Assembly (NCBI GenBank): GCA_941918925.1 | Contig: OW799233.1 | Location: 132,400,333-132,464,332, forward strand | Reading direction: 5' to 3' | From: Phyto melanocephala | Lineage: Eukaryota; Arthropoda; Insecta; Diptera; Rhinophoridae | Length of the DNA stretch: 64,000 bases | Shown: positions 1 to 12,734 of the stretch, piece after piece | Numbering within the stretch: the first letter of the stretch is position 1 | Layout of the letters: every line of letters begins with the position of its first letter | Notes under the pieces: generated by a model | What the model saw: the letters and a program-made list of their open reading frames with translations, nothing else | Told to the model about the DNA's origin: nothing | Databases searched by the model: none | Made by a program: the position numbers and the translations under genes

Positions 1-3000
1 CAAGTTTTTCTTTATTAATGGTCATTGTGTTGTGTTTATCATTTTGCATAAAAAAACAATTTTGTTTTAATTAAATTAATTTTAATTTTTTAGTAAAATT
101 GATCGACTAGATTAAATAACATTCAAAAACTGATATTAAGATTTCCGTTACTTTTAATTTTTTTTATTTTTTACAAGTTTTAATCGATTGAAAGTAAGAC
201 TGTTGGTTGGCCATCACTATATTTAGAGTTACCAGACTAAGTTGTTTTCTTTTCTGCGAAAATATGTTGCCCTTTTAATAACTTTGCTTTTGAAAATAGC
301 TCGTATATATGTAGTTAGGAAATTAAAGTTTGTTCTTTTGAAGATCTGTTGCATTAAATACATTGTAATTAATTTGATAAAAAAAATACAAACATTATTA
401 GTGTTTTACTTCAAATATTTCTGACATTATGATATTTAGGGCCATTATTATAACTTACCGATAAATAAAGTTAAGATGTTACTGGACAGATAACTAGTTT
501 TTCGTTATTACAACTTCACATTAACTTTAAAGTGTCCGATATGGTAAAGGGAAGATCACTCTACCTTTAACTTTTAACGTGAGGCTTATAAATTAAAAGT
601 TACCATATTTTCTACGGTATAAAGGAATTGTTTACTACTCCTTTGTGGTTGCCACTTTGTTTCTAAAGAACTAATTAATTTGTTAAAAATAGTCGATATT
701 TGCTTGGGTGCTGCCATATTTAAAACGAAAAATACTTAATGGTAAGTTTATTACTCACGTTAACAAACTTTAGCTTTTATTAACATTAACTTTATCGGCA
801 AATTGCAATAATGGCCCTTAAAGATTTTGGGAATTTTAGATTTCACCATTGAACAGGTCTTTAAAAAACTTTTAATTCGGTACTAAATTTAGCAAAAAAA
901 AAACTTGTTGCGCTAAAAATTCACTTGTATAATAAGGGGAAGAAAAATGTCTTAATTAAAAAAAAAAAAAAAGAAAACGGCATAAGTTCTTCTTCACAGT
1001 GCAACAAAGGTGGAATGACCGATATTTAAAGCAACAAATGAAGATATATAACAAATCATCATAATTGTTTACTTTAAATACCGCTAAGTAATTTTGAGTT
1101 GTGACTTCATTATGCTAAAGTGCTAAAAAATTTATTTCTTATTTTTAAATTCATTTATTTTGTTGGCTTTCATTATCCATTTGTATAAATTTATTAGTGA
1201 GTTTAGAAATATTTTACCACAGATCTAGATTTCACCTAAATATCTTCGGTTTGTAGTAATTTTAAGAGGCTATAACCAAAGTGCCCTAATGGTGACCATT
1301 TTTTGAAAACTATAAATTTATAAATAAAAAATAATCGAAATTCTGCGTAATACTAAGAGTAAGAATATTTTGTTTTAAAGTTTAAGTTTTTCAATCTCAC
1401 ATATTAAATTTAATGCAAGAAAAAAATATAATATTTTTTAAATCTTGCTTAAGTCCAGTTTTATCATGCAACTTTGACATATTGCTATAATAATTATGAT
1501 TTAAATTATTAGATTTCGAATTTAATCTAAGCACAAAATAATACGTGACAAACATTTAAGGTCAAGGTACATAACACGCGTTCACGCTTTCTAATCTTCT
1601 GTCAAAAAAATTTGAAGTAATATCTTATCATATGGCAAGGTACACAAATAAGCTTGAATCGTTTGACCTGTAAACAGTTCAGCAATTTTCAATTTTTTAA
1701 CGAGTTGTATACATTTTGACAGCAAAACAGCTGATATAAAACATGTATTATTAAAGTAACTTGCAATTTTAAAGGCGTGACAAATTTACTAGGCGTTGCT
1801 GCGCAAAAAGCGTGTTTTCTACCACCAGCTTTATGATTAAAAGCGCCGACCAGAAATTGTTTATTTTTGCATTTTTTATAATGCTTTGTTTTACGAAGCT
1901 TTTTTATTTAAGAAATTCCTACTAAAGTGCGCTGTTTAGTAAAATAGTGCCCAAACAAATTTAAAGCAATTTTTTTCTTATTGATAATGAATAAATAGCT
2001 ACAGATTACTGTCCTATATTTGTTTTAACTTAAGTTTAACAAACAGTTGTATTTTATTTGGCAAAAGCATAATTTAAACAAATATCTCTAGGTTGAGCAA
2101 TACATAGTTGCATTTGAAAATTGCCAGCCAGCGTTTACACAATTAATCAAAACGCTGTCTAGCTTAATACGGAGCTTTTTCAAATGAATAATGAAAACTT
2201 TTAAGACATTTTTCTTTAATATTTGATTTATACTTTTATAAAATTAAATATTCGTTACGGGACATGGTATTTACGTCCCGTTGAAGTAAATTAATACGAT
2301 GCGTTACGAAGCGTATTTTTATTTACGACATCATCTGTTGCGTCATACGTCCTTAAAGTTACTTTCTACTTTCTTCTACTTGTTTTTTATAAATAAATTT
2401 TTTTATTACCAAAATAGCTTTAATACGGTTAAATTTAATATTACTTACATATCAGCGTGCAAAATATTTTAATCAATAAATAAATATATTTAAATGATTG
2501 AATTAAAAATATAACCTAAATAAATGCCTCCGTTGTTGACACAGCAAATTTTTATAAATTTGTTTTAAAATTGGGTCGATTTTCGTTTTGTAAATGGTAT
2601 TTGAATATATTTTTAATAACATGAGAATTAGTCACAAACGTTTGATTTTTATGGTTTTTTAGCAAATAACAAATATGTGTAAAAAAATAAATAAATAAAT
2701 TCGCACAAAGTGAAACTGAACTTATATTATTTTTTGGGTGTAACGTCTGTGCGAATTGTTTAATAAGGAATTATACCATAAACTTTCTTACCATAAAACA
2801 CACACACTCTTAAGTAAAGTTTGAAAAAAAACAATTAATTAAAAAAATACTTACATAAAAATACGTAAACAATTAAATAATTAATTAAACAAATTAATTA
2901 AAAGAAAACTAAATATAAATTTGTAAAGAAAATAAAATTACAGGAAATTGGGCCGAGATTAAAATATTTTTCATATTTTTTTTCTGTTGTATAAAGTTGG

Positions 3001-4300
3001 TTAAATTTATTTGTGAAATAAACCCTAGTTGGAAGCACAATTATGTTTTATTTTTTCTCTGTCAAAAAAATAATAATAAAAAATGTTTTCTTTCAGAAAA
3101 AAAAATTGTTTTATTTTTCTTAACTTTTTGTTTTTTTTATTTGGATTTTTTATTGTTGTTGTTTTGTTATTTAAATTATTGTTTTGCATCTTATTCAACT
3201 AATTTAACTATTTTTGCAATTTTTGTTGTAATTAGTTTTGGATAAGAAATGTAATTTTATTGATGTTTTTTGTTATAAAATATATAAAATATATTCTATA
3301 TAGTATATGTTTGTTTATGCTGTGTGTTGTTAAATTAAATATTAATAATAAAAAAAATAATAATAAAAAAACTTAAACAAATTTGTTTTTAATATTTATT
3401 ATATATGTACGTTATTATTTTTTTCTTGTTTGTTTGTATAAAATATAAAATATTTATTTTTAACATAATTAAAATTTTAGTATTTGTTTTTTATATATGT
3501 ATAAATATTTTTAGTTTTTATTATTGTTTATAATAACAAATGCTTGGCTTTTGTTTTGTTTGAAATTATTTATATTTTTATTTTACAACTAAAGCTTAAT
3601 TATTTTTTTTTAAATTTATATAAATAAAACTTAAAACTAGGATTAGAAAATAAAAAAAAAAAAAAAAAAAAACAGTATTTAATATTTATGCAGTTGTTAC
3701 AAAACTATAAAAAGAAAACACAATTTTATTGTATAAAAATTCTTTTATCTTGTTACAGAAAGTTTTTATTAATTTTGTTCTTCTCTTTTACGCTAAAGAA
3801 AATTCAGCTAGGTGGTGTAAGCCCTAAAAATTTGTCTTTGTTTTAATATTTAAAACTTGCCTTATTAAATAAAATCTTATGACGTTTGCTTCTAGTTGAT
3901 TTATTCAAAATCTGAACGTATTAAAAAACTTATAACAGCATTTTCAGTTGTTGCTGACAAGGCATTTGTACATTAACCGTTACTTCTGACAAATTTGAGG
4001 TTTGTTATTTAAACAGAATATTTAAATATGTAATGTTTGTAATCGTTACAAACAGTTTTAGTTGGCGCTCTAATTAGCAAACCAAAACAAGTGCAAAAGA
4101 TTTGTTTATGATAAAAAAATATTTAAAATAAATTTTAATTAAGAGCAATACCAGTATGTTTAACCGAGATCGAGAAAGCACAAACACTGTGCAATACATA
4201 TAGTCAGGTGAAAAAGTCATATCCAAATGACAGAGAAAAACTGGAGTCAATTCATAATTTATTGTGATATAAAATAAGTTTTAACCAATTAATATTGATG
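1..4300. other. AT-rich non-coding sequence
   Basis: Homopolymer-rich sequence with no gene recognised. Two adjacent small hairpins lie at 2256-2325 (ACGGGAC/GTCCCGT and AATACG/CGTATT). AATTCGCACA and TGTGCGAATT form an inverted pair near 2698-2757. This lies downstream of the last fru exon in the window and may be intron leading to a further alternative end. Confidence 0.6.
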
Positions 4301-4306
4301 AAAGTT

Positions 4307-4624
4307 AAGGAGCTAAAACATATGACATACTCTTTACATCTGACTTGTCAAATTTGTGACTTTTATGTTATTCTACATGTCTGTCAAAATTGTTATTTTA
4401 CATTCCACAACCGCGGCAAAGATATCTGCCAACAGCATGGTGGATGCCAGATGGCTTGTCAAAACAAAATAGAGCAAGCTCTAGTTTGAACTGTTGTTAG
4501 ATGATTTTGCAAATGTGTTTAACAGAAGTAATAGTTAAAAGGTAACACACGACATGTTCGTATTTAGTAGTGGAAAACTTTATATGACAGATGTAAAAAA
4601 CATGCCGTGTATTAGCTGCTTTAG
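4307..4624 (+). mobile_element. MITE family with GGCATGT ends, copy 1 (diverged)
   Basis: The left end GGAGCTAAAACATATGACAT and right end ATGCCGTGTATTAGCTGC are inverted repeats. The inner motif TTTACATCTGACTT is matched by the complement of ATGACAGATGTAAAAA. The body shares ATTCTACATGTCTGTCAAAA with the other copies at 12.4 and 55.7 kb. Confidence 0.75.
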
Positions 4625-4639
4625 TTGGCCAAAATTTTA

Positions 4640-7600
4640 CTTTGCAAAGAAAGAAATGTGAAAGCCATGCATCATCAACATGTACTTATGTAGTTATGGC
4701 TTGAAAATTGCTTTAAATGAATATGTTAATTGTTTGAAATAATGAAACGAGAAAACGCTAAAAGCAATTAAATACTATACAAAAGCGACCATGAGAAAAT
4801 TAACAAGTAATTAGGAATTTTTACTTTATTTCGAACACTTAAAGAATACAAATTTAGAATATTCGAAAAACTACCACCTAGTATATGAATTTTCTTTAAA
4901 TAATTTTTTTGCGTAGTTTAAAGGCAGGTATTAATAAAGTCTTGTTTATGGTTATAGCTATTTCTTACAGAAAATTAAATATATATTTTTATCTTTAAGA
5001 ACTAATTAAATTATATAATTTTTAATTATTTTAGGGGGGTAGTTTTGAGTTACATATACATATTTTTAATTTCAACAAAGAAATAAATTGCACAATTATG
5101 TTTTTGTGTTTGTTTTCACATTTAATTCATAAAAAAAAAACAAATATTCTATTTAAAAAAAAATTACAAATAACTGATTCATTAATTTCCTTATATATTA
5201 ATCTTCACAAATAAAAAAAAAAACTAAATTTATAATTTCTTTGTTACAAATTCTTTAAGTTTTGAGTTTAAAAGAAAACTAGTGATTTATTGCACATACG
5301 TTTTATTAGAGTTTTAGTTTAAAAATTACTTAAGTTTGTATTATTTGTTTAATCAATTAAATATTTTACTTAAAAAAGGACATAATTATATATAAAAAAA
5401 ATAATATTCTCTTGCTGCTTTATAATTAATTTTCATAAAATATTTTTTCTTTTTGTGTAACATACTTTAGTTATTTGGATTTAGCACCATTTTATTCCTG
5501 TTACTTTAACTCATATTACTTTGCTGGGCTTCTCTTTCTGTCTAACATTTTCTAATAATTTTTCTTTTGTTTACCATAAGTATCACATTCTTGAAATAAA
5601 TTATTTAAAAAAAAAATTAATAAAAATTAGATTATTGTAATAAAAATTGTTGCCGAAGTTTTTCTTTAAATACTTTGTTTGTGCACCAAATGTTTTTAAA
5701 TTTTTTGTTCTTAATGACCATTTTTTGTTTGTTTTAGTTTTTATACATAAAATAAATAATATTAATACTAATTTAAAATTTTTGTTTCATTAATTGTTGG
5801 TTGGTATTTTTTTTATTTTTTTTGTAAAGACACATACATTGAGTAAATATTACTTTTAACTTTTTTATTTTAGTAGTTTATAGTTAGATTTTTTTTAAAA
5901 TATTTTTTAAAAATTAATTGGGGTTTTAAACGTTAAAAAGTTAAAAGGAAGAAAAAAGTTGGTGTAGTGGTGTTGTTTAAAAACTGTTAATTTATTACTA
6001 AAGTATGGCCAAAATGCTCAGTTTAGTTTTTTATATTGTATTTTAAAATATTTTACATTAAAATATTAAAGAGTATGTAAGTAGGAGAGAAAATATTTGA
6101 AAAAAGGCAAATTATTAAAAGCAGTTTAAGTTATTTAATAACTGCATTTTAAAAGAAAATTTATATTAATCTATTTGGTTTTATCGAAAAGAGTATCTTT
6201 ATTAAAATCCATATTTTTCATTAGTTTAGTTTAAATTATGTAAAACTTTAAATTGGAGATACAATTTTATTAAGTTGAATAAACTTTTATATTCAAAAAA
6301 GTTGCTTTAAAAATCAAACCTTATTTTGCTCATATCAGTTGATTAATTTACACCCCAACTAAAGTTGGCAGCACTTTTGCTTTTGTCAACAGTGTGGCAT
6401 GACAACTTTACACTCTTTACGCAGTCAACAACAATCTACATATTTTTGTTCTTAATAAAGCTTTTACTTTTCATACTGTTATTAATATTTCAATATAAAT
6501 AAATTAATATTAGAAACAATAAAGTTGCATTAAGATATTGAGACGTCGTTGTCGAAATTTGTATAAAAAAAAAAATAACTATAATTAGTTAAAAACAAAA
6601 AATGCTTAGTAAAAAATAGAGGTTAATTAAAATATTTTGTACACTTTTGTTTAGTTAAAATATTAATAAAATATTTAACGCTATATAAAAAAAAATAAAA
6701 AAAAAAACTTAAAACAAATGTCTTAAAAAATATTTTTTTTTCATTGTTTTTATAGGAAATGTGATAACAGGGATAACAATAAAGTAAAATGACAAAGAGG
6801 TAACTAATGAAAGAGATTTAAATGAAAAAAATAATCTCTTGGGCGGGGGTGTTGTTTTAATTTTGTTTAAGGGGCAAACTAAACTTAGACCTACGTTTTT
6901 TTTAAATATTCGTAGGCGAATGAATGAACACTTAAGAATGAAAATTTATTTTTTAAATTTTTTATTTGGGGACGTTTTTGTTTAGTACATTTAAATTTTG
7001 AATAACAGACATTTAGTGGATTTTTGAACGCGTAAACACACACACACACTCATAGTTAAAAACTTTCCTTTTTTTTAGTTGAAACGTTAAACATTTAATA
7101 TCAATAGGCTTTTTAATGTTTCTAAAAAAACGTAGGAAGAAGGTATTAGTGGCGGGTTTTATTTTAGGAATATTATAATAATTTTAGATTTTTACTAACT
7201 TCTGCTTAAATAATTTATAAACTACTTTAAACTTTGTTTTGTTTTTTTTTTGTTTTTAATAATTTTGTTTAACTATATGATAAATTATAATTTTTTTACA
7301 TAAAAAATTATGTTTGTTTTTTGTTGTTGTTGTAATTTATATAAATTATTAATAAAATCTCATTAAATTTATTTTAGTGTCATAACCACCATTTGCTTGG
7401 TTGTTACAAATCAATTTTTGTTTTAGCAGCATTGAAAGGGAATTTGAATTGAGTTTTTATTTCTAGTTGGGGTTTTTCTTGTTATAATAAAAGTTACATA
7501 GACTAATTCTGTGAATAATAGACATTTAACAATAAAATTTTTCTTGAGCTAAGAGTTTAAGATTCAATAACATTTAGATTTTTTATATAAATTGGATTTA

Positions 7601-8950
7601 ATATTGTTTTTTTTTTTTTTAGTTTTGCTTCTGTTTTTCCTGCCCGTAACAGAGAAGTAAGACATAATGAAAATAATTTTTTTCATAATATGTCTCGGCT
7701 CTGAAATACTTGAGTGATTGCCGGTTCTATTGCTAGCTCTTTTATAATTTTAAATACTAAAAAACTCATTAATTATATAAAATTTTTATTACTTTTAATT
7801 TGTTCAAGTTTCAATACTAGTCTTTAAACAGTTTAATTATCGACTACCGACTTTTTCTAAAATTTTCCATTTGAATGTGTTTTATTTGAAGAATTTTTGA
7901 GTTTGGTGTTTGAATAGTGAAAAGAAATTGCAAATTTTTGGTTATTCCGTCGCCGTCAAAGGTTTAAGTAGACTTGCTTCTTTGGCCTGCAATTTATTTT
8001 TAATAAATTTCTCTACGCAGCTTTTTTTTATAAAAATACCCCTTCACTTACATTTTGTGCTAATTATTAATCCGATTTTTGTTAATTATTTTTTTAACTT
8101 ATTAATGACAAATAATAGAAAGTGTTTTGTTTGTTTTTTTTTTTTCTAAGAAACCATTTTAAGAAACTTTGTGCCTAAACATCTTTGTAAATATGTTTAT
8201 GCCATCTAATGTTTGAAACCTAGTTGTCAAAGGATACTCAATTTATATCTCATCTTGTGTGACGTCGCTCGCTTTTTTATTTCTAGTGCAATATAAATAG
8301 TGTAATTTTTATATTTTAAATATTTTTTTTTGTTTTGCTTAGTTATCTAATAAACAAATTGACTTTTTTGTTTTGTAAGAATTTAGTTCTTAAATAAAAT
8401 AAGAGAGGTTACACCACTTCCAAAAAATGGGTACTTTTTTAACTTTGAAAGTACTGCTTAGATTTCTTTTAGGAGTTCCAGTTACAAACCCTTTAAAAAA
8501 ATTTCAAAATGCCTTAATTCAATTTATGAAGAAAACATTGAAAAACATTTTTAAAGAATTATTTTCCAAAATATGCATTAAATTTGCGGTTTTAGTCTAA
8601 ACCTTTTTTGTTTGTTTTGTAAAAAACTTTTTCTAAAGATTTAGCTTTAATATAAAAATTAATAAAAAAATTTTAAACGAAATTGAAATAAACCCGCTTT
8701 TTATTGGGTTAAAAAAATTAAATATTTTTCTAATTTTTCTTAAATAATGTTCCAAAGTAGTAGTGGTAAATTTTTATAAAAATAATAAAAATTTCAAAAA
8801 TAAATAAAATTTCAATCAACTAAATTAATATTTGAGCTTAATTCGGAAGAGTTCTAAACAATTTAAAAATCATTATTTTTTAACTAGTACTTTCCTTTCG
8901 TAATTATTTTATGGAAATTGTATTAACTCAAATACTTTATATTTAAATAA
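4640..8950. other. AT-rich non-coding sequence
   Basis: No coding frame with recognisable content. A 54-base imperfect hairpin stands out at 7650-7703 (CAGAGAAGTAAGACATAATG against CATAATATGTCTCGGCTCTG). Confidence 0.6.
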
Positions 8951-8954
8951 TGTA

Positions 8955-9055
8955 ATTGCGTGTGTTCTGCATTCCGAGTGAAACTAAATAAACAAAAACA
9001 CTAAAATGGCAAATCCAAGTGATTTAATTTTACTCGGAATACAGAACACAGGCAA
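8955..9055. repeat. Palindromic MITE, CGCCTGTG family, copy 2
   Basis: GCGTGTGTTCTGCATTCCGA on the left and CGGAATACAGAACACAGGC on the right. The arms match those at 27.5 kb in layout (GTGTTCTGTATT, then AGTGAAA). It lies about 130 bases beyond the end of the last fru coding frame, so it may sit in the 3' UTR. Confidence 0.7.
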
Positions 9056-9179
9056 ATAATTTTCACTATTTTTCCCTTTTTTAATTTTTTATCTTTCTAA
9101 AAATTGAATCTCTTTTTCGTTCAGCTAAACTTTTTTTAATCTCTTTTAATTTCAAATTCTTTAGAAAACACTTTTGTTT

Positions 9180-9947
9180 TTAATCGCCGACAACTTGTGA
9201 CTCCTTTGCCACTAGGCGACAATTTGCCGCCGACAAATTGTTGTCATTCGGTATTTTCGACGAAATTGTTAATATATTTGGCGAATTATTTTCAATTTGT
9301 TTGCATGTGGCGAAATCGGAGGGACATTCATTTGAGTCTCTATTTTGTGTACCATTCAACGTTGTTGTGATATTATTTGAATCGTCATTATCATCACTCT
9401 CAATTAGATTAAATGTTGGTATGGTGGGGTGTTGTTCGGCTTGCTGGTGTTGAGTAGGATAGTTTTCTTCATCGTTTACCGTATGACGATCTGTGTTGTT
9501 GCGCATAGTATTGGTTGCAGAGACCATATTTTGTGCTCTTTTGAAATAGTCCATGTGGGTTTCATGATTTATAGTAGAGGTGGCATTGTTGCCAAAATAT
9601 TGATTATAATAATTGTGTAGTTGTGTTGCCGTAGTTGTTGATGTTGGTGGCATATAGTTTGTGTTGCTGTTGCTACTAGTGTTGTGATGCTGGTGATGTA
9701 GTTGCTCTTCATCGAAATTCCAAGCGAAAGGATTTCCTGCTACTGCGGTATTGGTCGAGGAAATTGCCGTTACTGTGGCAAGTTGTTGATGGTTGTTGTT
9801 TGTATGATGATTTTGTGTGGGTGTTAAAGACGTAGAAGAGGCTGGTTGTGTTGTTTTTGTTGCGGGTAATGACGGTGGTAGTTGTGGTTGAGGAGCATAG
9901 GGATTCCCTAATAGATTACCATAATTCCAACCTAGAAAAGACCGGTA
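9180..9947 (-). CDS. fru: In-frame 255-codon extension after the TGA of the fru 10-kb finger exon (candidate stop readthrough)
   Basis: Directly after TGA at 9950-9948 the same frame reads YRSFLGWNYGNLLGNPYAPQ and stays open to TAA at 9182-9180. It contains NPFAWNFDEEQLHHQHH, HETHMDYFKRAQNM, IPTFNLIESDDNDDSNN and ends KESQVVGD. The composition (Asn/Thr/Gln/His with scattered Asp/Glu) is that of a developmental-regulator tail. An open frame this long is very unlikely by chance in sequence this AT-rich. I found no GT-AG intron that removes the TGA and keeps the frame. A 62-base candidate (9993-9932) shifts frame and meets a stop at the sixth codon. Readthrough would give about 934 residues. Alternatives are a base error or an unseen splice. 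Confidence 0.7.
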   Translation of the reverse strand, partial: YRSFLGWNYGNLLGNPYAPQPQLPPSLPATKTTQPASSTSLTPTQNHHTNNNHQQLATVTAISSTNTAVAGNPFAWNFDEEQLHHQHHNTSSNSNTNYMPPTSTTTATQLHNYYNQYFGNNATSTINHETHMDYFKRAQNMVSATNTMRNNTDRHTVNDEENYPTQHQQAEQHPTIPTFNLIESDDNDDSNNITTTLNGTQNRDSNECPSDFATCKQIENNSPNILTISSKIPNDNNLSAANCRLVAKESQVVGD

Positions 9948-10507
9948 TCATTCATTTGCGGCATTATGCGATTGTGGCTGCTGGTGAACTGACGCTTGTG
10001 CTAGCAGTTGTGAAGCTTGATGTTGTTGTTGCGGATGTAGCTGCTGTATTTGTTGCTGCAACAAATGCTGAGTCTGTTGTGTTAAATTGTGGGCATGTTG
10101 CTGCATTTGTTGCTGATGATGTTCTCTTTGCTGTTGCTCTCTCTGCTGCTGTTGGGCCACATTGAAGGCCGCCGCAGCAGCAGCTGCAGCCATGGCAGCT
10201 TGTGATGCAGCTGCTAGTTGTGTGGGTGTAGGTGACTGTGTAGCGGTAGCGGCTGCAGCCGACATTAAATTTTCAAATTTTCTGGTATCTGGATTGTACA
10301 TGGGATGCTTGAATTTACAATGCGTCCGTAAGTTATCACTGCGGGTGTAAGTGGCTCGACATAGAGGACATTCGAAACGTCCTGGAAAGTGCACATGATA
10401 GTGATTACGTATATGTGTTACCACCTTACCGCACAATTTACACCGATGTAGATTGCAGCCCCCTGACAAACGTTCGAACGTCAAACGCATATGCCAGGCT
10501 TTGGAAC
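9948..10507 (-). CDS. fru: Fruitless alternative 3' exon with C2H2 finger pair (SKAWHMRLTFERL type)
   Basis: After the acceptor GTATCAG the exon begins GT, completing the phase-1 Gly codon of exon 5, then SKAWHMRLTFERLSGGCNLH. Two fingers lie at 10442-10305: CKLCGKVVTHIRNHYHVH and CPLCRATYTRSDN...HCKFKH. HPMYNPDTRKFENLM follows, then an Ala tract, a long Gln/His-rich region and a TGA at 9948-9950. The finger block matches the known second class of Fru DNA-binding end. With the common exons this gives about 678 residues. The TGA is followed in the same frame by 255 open codons (separate entry), so this stop may not be the only C terminus. The Q-rich part is typical of activation or condensation-prone regions. 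Confidence 0.94.
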
Positions 10508-10519
10508 CTGATACAATGT

Positions 10520-12420
10520 GCGAAGCAATATTATTTTGCGATTTTTAAGAATATCGAAATTTTTGATATAATATTTGTTTTGTAATTCATTTAGTTTGTG
10601 ATTTTTGAAATGTTTTTTTTAGGATTTTGGATTTTTGTTTTATGCAATTATTCGCACGCACAGAGAATAAAAAAAGAAGAGAAAAACAATGTTTTTGTTG
10701 ATGATTCACAAGAAACAAAACATAAAGATAAGAAAAAATGCTTAAACTTTTTTAAATGATACTTAGAATTTATAACAAAACAAAATAAAAGACATGTACA
10801 AAATTTTGAAATTAATTAAAAGAAAAATTAAATTAAAACTATAGAAAAGAGAAACTCTGGTAACACATTCAGCTTTACACAAACGAATCGATTAGGTTGC
10901 CAAAATGTAAAGTTACAAATTCAAAATGTTTAAATTTTTCGTTAAAGATAAACAAAAGACGAACGTGTTTTTAACAATCGAACTTGAACATAATTAGTGC
11001 AGGGAATGTAAAGAAACCGTTAATGAAAGGATAAAGTGAGAAAGGGGGAAAGAAAGAGAATTTACAGTTATTTTGTTTTTATTACTTTAGCACATATAAA
11101 GCTTTGATAATGGCTTTTTTTGGCACCAGTTAATGTCAAACATTCTTTGACAAGCTACAATTTTTGTGCTCAATAAATTTTGTGTAATCATTTCGCCTTT
11201 TGTATAACAGAAAATTTAAATAGAAAGTATGTAAGTATGTTTATTATTTTCGTCACAAAATCGGTTACACCCAAAAAGTGTGGAATTTTTTTTTTGGAAG
11301 AAAAAATTTTGAATTATTGTTTTATTATACACCAACCAATAAATTTAAAAGTTGAAGAAAAAAACAAAGTTCAATATGTTGTATTTTAATTACCCGGGGA
11401 TTGTTTTGTCTATTACAAATAAAACTACTATAACATTAACTTATTGGACTTAAAATAATTTGTTTAATATTATAAATTATTATTTACAAATAGTTATTTA
11501 TTAATAATATTATTAAATGATTATAAAACCAACTCCATCATTAAAGGGTTTATTTTTTTAATGTTTTTTGTTTCATGTTCAATTAAATAAAAATAATGTA
11601 TGTGGGTTTATTAATAAATATGATGATATTTATTTGTTAAATATTGTAATAAAGTGTGAAGTGTGTTTAATTGTTTTGTTTTGAGTTTATTATTATTATT
11701 GCTATTATTGAAATGATATTTTAATTTATAATTTTGTTTGCATTTATTTAACTATAAATATGTATGTATTATGTAAACATAAAACCCAAACCACTAATAT
11801 TTTAATATGTATTATTTATGCATGTATATATAAAATATTTTAGGTTTTTCTTTACATAAAAGTGTTAAATCCTATAAGATTTGTTTGATGGTAAAAAAAA
11901 AATTTTTTTCAAGTTGTCATTAAAGGGTTAAACATCGATGAGGATTTTTTTTATATTTTTGTTTATTAAAAGGGGTTACTTTAAAAATTTGTTCAATTAT
12001 ATTTTATTCATAGCAATACTGAAAAAAAGATGTCGTAGAAAGTTTTCTGATTTGAGAGAAAGAGAGAGTATCAGAAAAAAACAAAAATGGAAAAGCGATT
12101 AGGGTTTCTGAGTAGCACTTGACTGAGAAAAAGTATGACCACGCTTGACAATTTTTTTCACCTACATTTGAATTTTTTATGTCTAGCGACCGGGGTGTTG
12201 AATGGAATATTTTTTGTTTCATTATCGAGTTTTGAAAATTGTTTTAAAAATAGATATAATTAAGATTTTACTTGAATATATACCAAATTGAAAATAAAAG
12301 AAATATGTCGCATGGCAGTTTACAGTATGATATAATTTTGTCTTTCGATATTAGTTGAACAAGGTAATTATATATTTAACCATACTTTCTTCTAGATCGT
12401 AAAGGGTATTTTATAAATTG
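10520..12420. other. Intron upstream of the 10-kb finger exon
   Basis: No gene recognised. The stretch 10517-12420 is AT-rich with short frames that are not coding. Confidence 0.6.
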
Positions 12421-12422
12421 TC

Positions 12423-12732
12423 AAAGGCTATAATACGCGGCATGTTTTTTACATCTGACTTTAAAATTTGTGAGACATATGTTAATCTACATGTCTGCCA
12501 AAAGTGAACTTTAAAATGCAACCGTCGCTGACTGCTTTGCAGCAGCAGAGATTTCTGCCAACGGCTGATGTCACATGTTTTGACAGAAGCAAATAGAACG
12601 CGCTCTAATTGAAATTTTGTCAAAAATCTCAACACATGTAACAACACAGAAGTAATGTTTTAAAGTTAACACAGTTATCAGTGTGGAATTTGTTAAGTCA
12701 GATGTAAAAAACATGCCGTGTATTAGCTGCTT
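12423..12732 (+). mobile_element. MITE family with GGCATGT ends, copy 2
   Basis: AAGGCTATAATACGCGGCAT at the left; CATGCCGTGTATTAGCTGCT at the right. The body has AATCTACATGTCTGCC and a GCAGCAGCAGAGATTTCTGC region followed by CCAACGGCTGATGTCACATG. Very close to copy 3. Confidence 0.8.
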
Positions 12733-12734
12733 AA

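Noticed and set aside
242..3245. Short hydrophobic frames at 242-424 and 2997-3245
   Set aside because: Compositional frames in T-rich sequence; no motif, promoter or splice evidence.
9932..9993. 62-base GT-AG intron that would remove the in-frame TGA
   Set aside because: Its removal shifts the frame and gives a TAA at the sixth codon, so it cannot explain the 255 open codons.
9238..10350. Plus-strand frames opposite the 10-kb fru exon
   Set aside because: Shadows of the Gln/Ala/Asn-rich minus-strand coding frame.
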